In this document: positions 10,455 through 18,803 of the stretch, in pieces | Layout of the letters: each line of letters opens with the position of its first letter | Numbering within the stretch: position 1 is the first letter of the stretch | Assembly (NCBI GenBank): GCA_028286885.1 | Contig: JAQBQS010000006.1 | Location: forward strand, 1-39,760 | From: Patescibacteria group bacterium | Lineage (GTDB): Bacteria > Patescibacteriota > Minisyncoccia > Phycocordibacterales > UBA1006 | Reading direction: 5' to 3' | Length of the DNA stretch: 39,760 nucleotides | Made by a program: the position numbers and the translations under genes | Notes under the pieces: generated by a model | Database searches by the model: none | Seen by the model: the letters and a program-made list of their open reading frames with translations, nothing else | Told to the model about the DNA's origin: nothing

Positions 10455-10774
10455 GCGAAACAGTATAATAGGAATACAATAATTATTAAAGGGCTTGACC
10501 ATCACATTTCTTTACATCTTGTCAATTCACATGCTATCCCCATCGTCGGTTGCCCTTCCGTGCCGGTCTGCTACCATTATAGGTATCAAGGCATTGTGCC
10601 TTCTCGGTATCTGGGGTACGGTTTCCACGGTTGCACGCATGCTCGTCAGTAATTTCAAGGATTTCCAACTTATTATTTAAAAGCCTTATTTATAAGGCTA
10701 AAATCGTGCAGGTCTGAAATCCTTTGATCCTTTTTCTTCGGCTTATCACTGAAAACTCTCAAGATTCCTCGTCA

Positions 10775-11914
10775 ATGTGGCGGCGGATGATCATATCCCT
10801 CCGTTTTATCACGCCTTTGCTTATCGCATGGATGGCACTTATGCCTCTCGCGACGCAAGCGTGGTTTTTCAGCGTCGCCCAGGCTCAGTCTGATCAAGTA
10901 GTAGGAACTGACAATGCGCAGACGGTTGACCTCTTGGTTCCGTCGGTTGCCATGGCGTCGGATCATTCGGCGGTGGATACTGAAGCTGATATCACGATTG
11001 ATTCAGGAACGGCACTTTCGCCGCAGATCGGTTCCGATGGAACACTTGCTGACGTGACAGGGTCATCGGACTCGGATGCCGGCTCGATCCAAATTTATAT
11101 CGTTCAGCCGGGCGACTCGGTTCCCAAGATCGCGTCACGATTCGGCATCTCGGAAAACACCGTGCGTTATGCCAACAGCATGAAGAAGACCGATGTCGTA
11201 CACGTCGGCGATACGCTCATCATTCTGCCGGTGACAGGAGTCCAATACACCGTCAAGAAAGGCGATACGCTCGCCTTGGTTGAGAAGAAATTCAAACTGA
11301 CAAGCCAAGATGACACGAGTGCGTTCCTTGATTTCAACAACCTGGAACAGTCGGATCCTCTGACGATCGGCCAGGAGCTGATCATTCCAGGTGCTGAAAT
11401 GCCGACGGTTGTGACTTTGTCCAAGACAGCCACCAAATCATCCGGATCAAAATCAACGTTCGTTTACAAGGGAAGCACGGCAGGAATCGGATCCACCGCT
11501 CTCATGATTCATACGCCGATTGTCTCTACGATCGTTCGAAATTACTTCATCAAGCCGATTCCGTGTGCATTGTCGCAAGGCAAGCATGACTTGTACGCTG
11601 TCGATCTCTCGTGCCATACGGTAGGCACGCCGATCAAGGCTGCCGCTGACGGAGTCGTCATGTTCGCAAAATACGGATACAACGGAGGCTACGGAAACTT
11701 GATCATCATGAAGCATCCTAACGGCATGCTCACGTTCTATGCGCACATCAAGGCTGACGGATTAAATGTTCGCCAAGGCCAAAGCGTAACTCAGGGACAA
11801 GTCATCGCCTATGTTGGCTCGACAGGACAATCCACCGGTCCGCACCTCCACTTCGAGGTCCGCGGAGGAGGAAACCCGGGATTCGATGCGAGCGGAAGCG
11901 CGTGGAAGAAATAG
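10775..11914 (+). CDS. LysM-domain M23 (LytM-like) peptidoglycan endopeptidase
   Basis: IYIVQPGDSVPKIASRFGISENTVRYAN and YTVKKGDTLALVEKKF (two LysM), then HDLYAVDLS...GNLIIMKHPNGMLTFYAHI...GPHLHFEVR (M23). Confidence 0.93.
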   Translation: MWRRMIISLRFITPLLIAWMALMPLATQAWFFSVAQAQSDQVVGTDNAQTVDLLVPSVAMASDHSAVDTEADITIDSGTALSPQIGSDGTLADVTGSSDSDAGSIQIYIVQPGDSVPKIASRFGISENTVRYANSMKKTDVVHVGDTLIILPVTGVQYTVKKGDTLALVEKKFKLTSQDDTSAFLDFNNLEQSDPLTIGQELIIPGAEMPTVVTLSKTATKSSGSKSTFVYKGSTAGIGSTALMIHTPIVSTIVRNYFIKPIPCALSQGKHDLYAVDLSCHTVGTPIKAAADGVVMFAKYGYNGGYGNLIIMKHPNGMLTFYAHIKADGLNVRQGQSVTQGQVIAYVGSTGQSTGPHLHFEVRGGGNPGFDASGSAWKK

Positions 11915-11951
11915 TAAATAAAAAATCCCATACGGGATTTTTTATTTACTA
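11912..11951. terminator. bidirectional terminator containing both convergent stop codons
   Basis: TAGTAAATAAAAAATCCC-ATAC-GGGATTTTTTATTTACTA, perfect 18-bp stem. Confidence 0.9.
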
Positions 11952-13472
11952 AGATCTTGGTCTGTACTGAAACGCCTCCATCACGTGGTCATTCGTTACT
12001 TGATCCGAATCGTCGAGGTCCGCAATCGTCCGCGCGAGCTTGATCATGCGATGATACGCGCGGGGAGAAAGCTTGAGTGCCTGCGCGGAACTCGCCAAGA
12101 TATTTTTTACATCATCAGAAAGTCCAAGGCCCTCGATATCTTTCGCACTCATATGGCTATTGAGTTTCAGCGGATTCTCGAATCGCGCAGATTGTTTTGC
12201 TCGTGCCTTCTTGATCCTCTCTCGGATAATTTCCGACGTTTCCCCATTTTTAATCTGATTGAGCTTGTCGTAGTCGACATGCTCGACGACCAAATGAATA
12301 TCAATTCTATCCAAGATCGGACCGGAAATTCGTTTCGAATAGCGAATGATTTCGTTCTGGCTGCAGATGCATTTCTTGTGCAGGCTGCCGGAATTTCCGC
12401 ACGGACATGGATTCATTGCGGCAACCAACATAAACTGTGCCGGGAAACTTGCAGAGCCTTTCGCGCGGGAGATATGTACCATTTTGTCCTCAAGCGGCTG
12501 CCGCAATGCTTCGATCACCTGTTTGTTAAATTCAGGAAACTCGTCCATGAATAAAATTCCGCGATGCGCCAATGTCACCTCGCCCGGTTTCGGGAACGTG
12601 CCGCCGCCGATGATGGAAACGTAGCTTGCCGTGTGATGCGGACTGCGAAACGGCGGCATAGTAACAAGGGGTTCGCGCAGGATTCCAGCAATACTGTGAA
12701 TGCCTGTGATTTCTAAAATTTCATCAGGGACAAGAGATGGTAATAGTCCTGCAAATGCGCGCGCAAGCATTGTCTTGCCGGTTCCTGGCGGCCCCGACAT
12801 GATCAAATTGTGTCCGCCAGCTGCTGCAATTTCAAGTCCGCGCTTTGCTGATTCCTGTCCCTTGATATCTGCAAAATTCACAGAAATTGCAAAATTCTCT
12901 GTCGGAACGATCGCCATCTTTGGATGCGGGATCATCTTGTCTGTCTGTTCCTCGTCCAAGTGATTAATAACTTGTTTCAAATTTTTCGCTGAGTAAACCG
13001 TGATGCCTTCGATCAGGCTGGCTTCGTCCGCATTTGCGGAAGGTACGAAGATTTCCGTAAACCCGTTTCGTTTTGCGCATTGCACGATCGGCAAGATTCC
13101 CGCAACGGGCTGCAGTTCCCCGTTCAGCGAAAGCTCGCCAATGAATAATTTATGCTCGGCATCGAAATCGAGATCGTGATTTGATAATAAATATCCGACG
13201 GCAATTGCCAGATCGAAATACGATCCCTCTTTTCGCAGTTCGGCCGGTGCAAGTGATACGACCGTTTTCTGGTTATCCTGTTTCGGCGATGTGAATCCTG
13301 AATTCTTGATGGCGCTTGCGACGCGATCTTTTGCTTCGCCTACGGCCTGATCCGCCATGCCGACGATCGAGAATGCGTGCAACCCGTTGGTAATGTCGAC
13401 CTCGACGGAAACGATGTGGCCGAGGAGTGCGAACGGCTGTGCCGAGAATACCCGTGAAAAATTTTTGCTCAT
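11949..13472 (-). CDS. YifB/ComM family Mg-chelatase-like AAA ATPase
   Basis: VDITNGLHAFSIVGMADQAVGEAKDRV, GPPGTGKTMLARAFAGLLP, RSPHHTASYVSIIGGG, PCPCG motifs; start at MSKNFSRV. Confidence 0.93.
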   Translation of the reverse strand: MSKNFSRVFSAQPFALLGHIVSVEVDITNGLHAFSIVGMADQAVGEAKDRVASAIKNSGFTSPKQDNQKTVVSLAPAELRKEGSYFDLAIAVGYLLSNHDLDFDAEHKLFIGELSLNGELQPVAGILPIVQCAKRNGFTEIFVPSANADEASLIEGITVYSAKNLKQVINHLDEEQTDKMIPHPKMAIVPTENFAISVNFADIKGQESAKRGLEIAAAGGHNLIMSGPPGTGKTMLARAFAGLLPSLVPDEILEITGIHSIAGILREPLVTMPPFRSPHHTASYVSIIGGGTFPKPGEVTLAHRGILFMDEFPEFNKQVIEALRQPLEDKMVHISRAKGSASFPAQFMLVAAMNPCPCGNSGSLHKKCICSQNEIIRYSKRISGPILDRIDIHLVVEHVDYDKLNQIKNGETSEIIRERIKKARAKQSARFENPLKLNSHMSAKDIEGLGLSDDVKNILASSAQALKLSPRAYHRMIKLARTIADLDDSDQVTNDHVMEAFQYRPRS

Positions 13473-13547
13473 GCGGATATTTTGCACGAGCAGAATAAAA
13501 TTTTCATAAAGAAAAACCGCCGCGCTTTCGCTTGGCGGTTTGAAATT

Positions 13548-14159
13548 TCATATTTGCAGTTTGCTGATCGCCCCGATGAAGTCCTTGTCTTCCTTTCCCT
13601 TGTCGAAGCAAAAATATACTTTGAATATTTTCCCTTCCTTCGGAATGAGAAGGGTGTATTTCTCCTGGTCTGGAAAAACGAGCTGGTCGTAATCGTGCTC
13701 CTTGGAATAATAAAATTTTGTACCGTCAGCAAGTTTCCCGAGCGCCAGCTCTTGGTTATTCATCAGTTCGAAAAACTGAGCAGCGACCGGGCCTGTTGCT
13801 GAATCCTCGCTCCAAAAACATTCGAGCTTGAGATTGCCTTTCTCGTGAATTTTGAAATACGGCGTGCCAGTTGAGAATGCAGTCGGTTCTGTCTTGTCGC
13901 AAAGAATTTTGTATTTCCTGTCGAGATTAATTTTTACACCGTTGGTAAAGGTAATTGCGTTTGCTGCCGTGTCCACCACTATTCCTGTGAGCGACTGGAA
14001 GCGGTCTTGGGAAATGGATGGCGGATATTTGCCCCATGTCTGGTCCAGGGTCCGCTTGTTGGCAGGTCCGGAATAGCCGGGACCTTCCGTGTAAACTTGA
14101 GAAAAGCATGCGTGCGCAAGCAATAATGCCGGCATAAGGAGAAGAATGAATTTTTTCAT
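13548..14159 (-). CDS. hypothetical exported protein
   Basis: 203-aa ORF with signal peptide MKKFILLLMPALLLAHACFS; A-rich leader AAAAACCAAAAATAACAAAAG before the ATG. Confidence 0.75.
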   Translation of the reverse strand: MKKFILLLMPALLLAHACFSQVYTEGPGYSGPANKRTLDQTWGKYPPSISQDRFQSLTGIVVDTAANAITFTNGVKINLDRKYKILCDKTEPTAFSTGTPYFKIHEKGNLKLECFWSEDSATGPVAAQFFELMNNQELALGKLADGTKFYYSKEHDYDQLVFPDQEKYTLLIPKEGKIFKVYFCFDKGKEDKDFIGAISKLQI

Positions 14160-14238
14160 CTTTTGTTATTTTTGGTTTTTGAAAAACTGTCTTGAATATA
14201 ATATACCATATTAAAAATTTGTCAAATGAAAAACGGCA

Positions 14239-14601
14239 TTAGCCGTTCATCATTTGTTTGCAGGTTTCCGCAGAAGGATTCGCTTCCAATCGGTCTTCCT
14301 CAATAGGCTTTCCAGATTTCAAGCACGTCCCGTATGTTCCGTCTTCGATGCGCACGAGGGCATCTCGGATCTGATTGTATTTTTGTTCCAATGATCCGAG
14401 GAGTCCTACCTTGGATTCGATTTCCTCGGTAAAGGCTGCCTGGTCGGCGTCGTCCCCCATGCCGCCATCAGTGTGAGGGGCCGGGATGGCTACCCAGTCG
14501 CCTCGTTCGTCCTGCTTGGCAAAGCTCGAGAGTTCGTCCCAAAGGATCGCCTGTTCGGCAAGGAGCTTTTCCTTGAAGTGCTTGAGCTTTGTTTGATTCA
14601 T
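14239..14601 (-). CDS. TraR/DksA-like protein with degenerate zinc finger
   Basis: YGTCLKSGKPIEEDRLEANPSAETCKQ resembles the DksA/TraR C4 finger, with Cys positions lost. Confidence 0.85.
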   Translation of the reverse strand: MNQTKLKHFKEKLLAEQAILWDELSSFAKQDERGDWVAIPAPHTDGGMGDDADQAAFTEEIESKVGLLGSLEQKYNQIRDALVRIEDGTYGTCLKSGKPIEEDRLEANPSAETCKQMMNG

Positions 14602-14664
14602 GTCCTAGATCGTAGCATAGGGCGTTCCAATTGAAAAGCCCCGCAAGCGGGACTTATCAACGTC

Positions 14665-16467
14665 TTATTTTGCCGTATAAATCTGGCTGTTGGCGTAGCG
14701 CTCGAGGATTTGCGGGATGATTGCGGTCGAATCCGTAACGATAAGCGTATGCTCATTGATGAAGAAATAAGCAAGCATGAGATCTCCTTCCTTGTACGGT
14801 ACCGGAACATTAATAAGCGCATTTGGAATATTTGGCGTCGTTGCGGGAGCAATGAAATTTATGTCAGGCGCTTGAGATGTTTCCGTTGCCAATGCGACTG
14901 TTCCGCCTCCTTGAGTATGAGAAGAAGGCATTGCTTCTCCTTTCAGGTTTTTCAAATAATCTTTGTAGGAAACGGCTGTGAATGACGACGTCTGTGCGGC
15001 GACCGGAGCACTCGTCGCCGCTACCGGCTCATCAAGCGTGACCTTCGCCTTTGCGTGATAGTACAGTGCTCGCACAGGATGGTTTTCTACGATCGCATTC
15101 GTAAATGATCCGGTTCCGCTTGTCGTCTTGATATAGGCGTCGGGAAGTCCGAAGAAGATGCCGAGATCGCGCACCATCGTCGGCTCCCAATCATGAAGTC
15201 CGGAGAACGCCGTGTCGTAGTGCCCGATCGGAATGGCTAGGAAGTGGCTGGTTGTTCCGTTAAACGAGGCGGCGGCGTGCATCCATGCCGGATCAGTCAA
15301 CTGATCTCCGAATGATTCAGGGGCTGAAATGCCAAGTGCCGAGAGAACGGTTTTGATCGGCGCGCGTCCGCCTGTGCCCGCATACACGATGTCGAGAATG
15401 CTCGCGTCCGCAAGCGGTTTTGCAAGCGCGGTGCGTATAGCGGATGCAAGCGCATATGACGTTTTGTTGTCGAGCCCGATCGTCAGATGCGAATCGGCAA
15501 GGACGAGAGAATTAATCGGCGCGGCGACGGGAAGCGTTCCGGCAGGCGAATTCTTGTAGAGAACATAGCCTATGATGCCGAGCGCTACGGCTACTGCGAT
15601 GGCTGCTCCTACGATGTAAAATAAATTTTTAGTCGATCCGGGCGATACTGATTCTTTGGCCGCCTCGTCTTCTCGCGCTTTGTTCAAGAGGGACGACGCG
15701 ACTGATCCACTGTTGGAATTAACAAGCGTCGACATGTCTTGGTACATGGTTCGAGCTGTTGTAGTGGGTTCGGCTCCTCCCCCTGACGTGAGGGAGGCTG
15801 GGAGGGGGTTTTGTTCTGAATCTTCAAACCCCACCCCGGCCCTCCCCTTTGCAGGGGAGGGAGAAGCAACAGGTACTTCCATTTCGGGCGTAATCGTTTT
15901 TTCAATGGCGCTCATCGATTCCTTGATTCCCGAGAGAACCGGCACGCATTGCGTAAATCCGTCCGCCCGCGTCACATGTCCGCCGTCGGGAATGATCTGG
16001 CTTTTGATGCCGAGATTCGCCGCGAGGTTTTCGCTTACGGAGGCTGGTACGAAGGGATCATTTCCTCCCGCGAACGATTCGATGACCATCGCGTGGCTTT
16101 TGATCGCCGACCAGTCGAATGGATTCTTGAAAAATGATTCGTTGACGCGGTCGAATCCCGCGTGCCCGATTTTTTCCGCATAGCTCGCAACAAGGAAAAG
16201 TCCGTGGATCGATACCGCTGCCTTCTCGACCATGCGCAAGGCAAACGCTCCGCCTGCGCCGTGTCCGATCACGATCGTTCCTTCATCCCATTTGGATGCG
16301 TAGGCGTTCGCAACCGCCATCCATGAATCGAGCGATTGTCCCGCAGGCGTCGGGAATTTCGGCACGACGACAAAATATCCCATTTCTTCAAGCGCCGTTT
16401 TCATCCACGCATACCATTCCGATACCGGATCGGAAAATGCGTCGTGGAAAATGTACGCTGATTTCAT
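14665..16467 (-). CDS. RBBP9/YdeN-like alpha/beta-hydrolase domain fused through a TM helix to an extracytoplasmic domain
   Basis: N-terminal MKSAYIFHDAFSDPVSEWYAWMKTALEEMGYFVVVPKFPTP...VIGHGAGGAFALR; TM FYIVGAAIAVAVALGIIGYVLY; TATACT box 7 nt before ATG. Confidence 0.85.
   Translation of the reverse strand: MKSAYIFHDAFSDPVSEWYAWMKTALEEMGYFVVVPKFPTPAGQSLDSWMAVANAYASKWDEGTIVIGHGAGGAFALRMVEKAAVSIHGLFLVASYAEKIGHAGFDRVNESFFKNPFDWSAIKSHAMVIESFAGGNDPFVPASVSENLAANLGIKSQIIPDGGHVTRADGFTQCVPVLSGIKESMSAIEKTITPEMEVPVASPSPAKGRAGVGFEDSEQNPLPASLTSGGGAEPTTTARTMYQDMSTLVNSNSGSVASSLLNKAREDEAAKESVSPGSTKNLFYIVGAAIAVAVALGIIGYVLYKNSPAGTLPVAAPINSLVLADSHLTIGLDNKTSYALASAIRTALAKPLADASILDIVYAGTGGRAPIKTVLSALGISAPESFGDQLTDPAWMHAAASFNGTTSHFLAIPIGHYDTAFSGLHDWEPTMVRDLGIFFGLPDAYIKTTSGTGSFTNAIVENHPVRALYYHAKAKVTLDEPVAATSAPVAAQTSSFTAVSYKDYLKNLKGEAMPSSHTQGGGTVALATETSQAPDINFIAPATTPNIPNALINVPVPYKEGDLMLAYFFINEHTLIVTDSTAIIPQILERYANSQIYTAK
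15774..15863. repeat. palindromic interspersed repeat inserted in frame in a CDS (RPE-like)
   Basis: Arms CTCCCCCTGACGTGAGGGAGGCTGGGAGGGGGTTTTG and CAAACCCCACCCCGGCCCTCCCCTTTGCAGGGGAGGGAG form an imperfect inverted repeat, each arm with its own hairpin. Confidence 0.75.
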
Positions 16468-16478
16468 TGCGACAAGTA

Positions 16479-16529
16479 TACCACCACACCAATTACTAAA
16501 AAAGATTTTTAGTAATTGGTGTGGTGGTA
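16479..16529. repeat. perfect 24-bp inverted repeat with 3-nt loop
   Basis: TACCACCACACCAATTACTAAAAA-AGA-TTTTTAGTAATTGGTGTGGTGGTA. Confidence 0.97.
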
Positions 16530-16544
16530 AACCCCTTCCAGATT

Positions 16545-16820
16545 TTATTTAAAATAAAAAGCACGCCGTCTGGCGCGCTGTTTTTCTTGCTTTACTTCTT
16601 CGTTTCGTATGAGGCAATCCTTGGTGTTTTGCTGGCTCTTAATTCTATTTTTCTTGAGGAGCTTTTGGAGAATAAATTCTTCTGATACTTCAGCAGGATT
16701 TACTTGAAATGCTCCCGATAATTTTGCCATCGGGCTTCTTGTAAGCCGTGATGTTGCTCCGGCCTTATCTGCCAGCTTGAGAATAGCCCATTCATCTTCC
16801 AGATCTATCTTGTATTTCAT
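16545..16820 (-). CDS. small hypothetical protein with basic C-terminus; intrinsic terminator precedes its stop codon
   Basis: 91-aa ORF; stem AGCGCGCC-AGAC-GGCGTGCT followed by TTTTTATTTT lies within the last codons. Confidence 0.65.
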   Translation of the reverse strand: MKYKIDLEDEWAILKLADKAGATSRLTRSPMAKLSGAFQVNPAEVSEEFILQKLLKKNRIKSQQNTKDCLIRNEEVKQEKQRARRRAFYFK

Positions 16821-16904
16821 TGTATAGGATTTGATAAGAGTGTATTCCTTTTCAAGAAAACGTCAAGGTGCTGTGCACAGCCATTTGTGATACGCTCAAT
16901 TCAT

Positions 16905-17423
16905 ATGAACTCAAACGAATTTCTCCACGCCTCGTTTGCCGAGGCTCGCCGCGCCTACCGGCTGCAGAATGTCTTCAATGCGATTTTCTGCCTCCTGTTT
17001 TTAGGCCTCGTCGTTCTCGCGACTGTTTTTATTCCCCATATTGAGATCTCGCTTCTTTCGCTCTCCGCGTTCCAAGTTGCCGTTCTCGTCTTGTCCGTAT
17101 TTCGCCTGACGCGCCTGACCGTATCTGACGCGATCATGCAGTGGCTGCGCGACTGCTTCATGAACGTGACGTCCGCAAATGAAAACGGCGCATTCGTCAT
17201 GAAAACCGAGCTTCCGAAATCCGGATTCAAGCGCGAAGTTTCCGTTCTTCTCTCTTGTCCGTGGTGCACGTCGATGTGGTGGTCGCTTATCTCGATTATC
17301 ATCTGGATCGCGGTTCCCGCATCGCACTTCGTCTTTTACATCCTGGCGCTCTCCGGTGCGGCAACGCTTCTCTATTTGTTCGCAGTTTTGATGATCAAGG
17401 GAACGGATAAATTGAAGCAATAA
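16905..17423 (+). CDS. DUF1360-like membrane protein
   Basis: VFRLTRLTVSDAIMQWLRD and LLSCPWCTSMWWSLI motifs typical of DUF1360; start at MNSNEF. Confidence 0.85.
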   Translation: MNSNEFLHASFAEARRAYRLQNVFNAIFCLLFLGLVVLATVFIPHIEISLLSLSAFQVAVLVLSVFRLTRLTVSDAIMQWLRDCFMNVTSANENGAFVMKTELPKSGFKREVSVLLSCPWCTSMWWSLISIIIWIAVPASHFVFYILALSGAATLLYLFAVLMIKGTDKLKQ

Positions 17424-17434
17424 ATTAAACTTAA

Positions 17435-17466
17435 AAGATAAAAACTCCGCGCGGAGTTTTTATCTT
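17435..17466. terminator. bidirectional terminator
   Basis: AAGATAAAAACTCCGCGCGGAGTTTTTATCTT perfect 32-nt palindrome between convergent genes. Confidence 0.9.
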
Positions 17467-17472
17467 GGATCA

Positions 17473-18303
17473 TTATTTTTTAATATAAAAATATCTCCCA
17501 AGAATCCTTCTGAATTTCTCGGCACGTTTTGCGTTTTTGGAAATGACAAGTTTGTTTTTTCCTTTCAGCGCGGAAACATCCTGAAATTCTTTCATTGTTT
17601 TCTCGTCAAGGATCGAATGGTTCTTATAAACAGAATCAAGTCTTTCTGCAACGGCAGGAGACAGAAATCCTTCGATCATATAATCCCCGATCGCATTGCA
17701 ATAGTAATTTTCTTTGAATCCGAAATTCTCTTTTGCCAAATAATATTGTCCTTGTGTGCCGTCGAAATTTCTTTTTACGATCCTATCAAGCGGGTCGGCA
17801 TGTCCGACTGCTATGAAAATCTGGCGCCTCGTCGCGAATGACTTCTCGACGAGAATTCTGTCCGTTTCCTTGCGCATAAAATACGCCCAGTCGTGCGGAT
17901 TGTAAATATAGACAGGATTGTTGTTCTTCAAAACTTCCAAAAACAAATACAGCGCATGCGACCAAAACACGTCGAGCTCGACAAGTGTTCGGAACGAATA
18001 AGTCATTTTCTCCCCTTCGCGCATATTCAAGAATCCCGCATCGTTCGTCGGTTGCGAATAGGAATATCCTGCGATAGTAAAATAATTCTGCATTTTGCTG
18101 ATCCATAATGATGAGAGAGAAACCGTCTTGTTTGCGACAGTAACAATTTCTCTTGCTTTCATAACTCGAAGCGTCCGATAAACGCCCTGCCGCGTTGCGC
18201 CCTTACGTTTCCTTCCGACCGTTGAAATTAATTCTTCAATCGAAAGAGGCCCTTCTTTCAGGATATCCAATAGATAGTCTTCAATTGTTTTGAGATGCTT
18301 CAT
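17473..18303 (-). CDS. winged-HTH transcriptional regulator (unclassified)
   Basis: N-terminal LSIEELISTVGRKRKGATRQGVYRTLRVMKAREIVTVANKTVSLS wHTH-like segment. Confidence 0.75.
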   Translation of the reverse strand: MKHLKTIEDYLLDILKEGPLSIEELISTVGRKRKGATRQGVYRTLRVMKAREIVTVANKTVSLSSLWISKMQNYFTIAGYSYSQPTNDAGFLNMREGEKMTYSFRTLVELDVFWSHALYLFLEVLKNNNPVYIYNPHDWAYFMRKETDRILVEKSFATRRQIFIAVGHADPLDRIVKRNFDGTQGQYYLAKENFGFKENYYCNAIGDYMIEGFLSPAVAERLDSVYKNHSILDEKTMKEFQDVSALKGKNKLVISKNAKRAEKFRRILGRYFYIKK

Positions 18304-18306
18304 AAA

Positions 18307-18340
18307 TAAACAAGTTGTTTACAAGTATGCATAATATGCA
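18307..18340. promoter_or_regulatory. two adjacent odd-centred palindromes in divergent intergenic region (candidate operators)
   Basis: TAAACAA-g-TTGTTTA (18307-18321) and TGCATA-a-TATGCA (18328-18340), centres 20 nt apart. Confidence 0.55.
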
Positions 18341-18411
18341 ACATTTTTAGACGAGATGCAATAAATTAACTATAGTTTAAAAAATATTTCTTCACAATTA
18401 AAACAACCATT

Positions 18412-18801
18412 ATGTTTTGCGGATTCAACGAAAAAATGCTCGAAACCTTGTCTGGTTTCAACAAAGAACTTATTACGTACGGACTTGTTCAAAAATCCAA
18501 GGAAAATGACGAAACGACCGAACAGGCAATCCAGAGAGAAATTTCCGATATGTCGCGCTTTCTTCAGGAAACCCATCGGATACAAGATGCGTCCAAAAGA
18601 ATGATGACAGAAGGGCTTCTGAAATACTGCATTGGATTTTACATGAACATGCGCCGCAACAAGGTGGAAGATCACGAGGATATTGTAAAAAGACTCGGCG
18701 AATTCTTCATGTTCATGGATAATCACTATTATTCTGATTTGTGCCACCTTCCCGATGATATGGAAAAATTGGCCAGTGCATTAAATCAAAAAAACATTTG
18801 A
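18412..18801 (+). CDS. hypothetical protein, paralogue of the following gene
   Basis: MFCGFNEKMLETL... shares CGFNxKMLxxL with 18804..19199. Confidence 0.75.
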   Translation: MFCGFNEKMLETLSGFNKELITYGLVQKSKENDETTEQAIQREISDMSRFLQETHRIQDASKRMMTEGLLKYCIGFYMNMRRNKVEDHEDIVKRLGEFFMFMDNHYYSDLCHLPDDMEKLASALNQKNI

Positions 18802-18803
18802 TT

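Noticed and set aside
10495-10680. 61-aa hydrophobic ORF upstream of the LysM-M23 gene
   Set aside because: Non-ATG start, overlaps the promoter and start region of the 10454 gene and the structured leader; no coding evidence.
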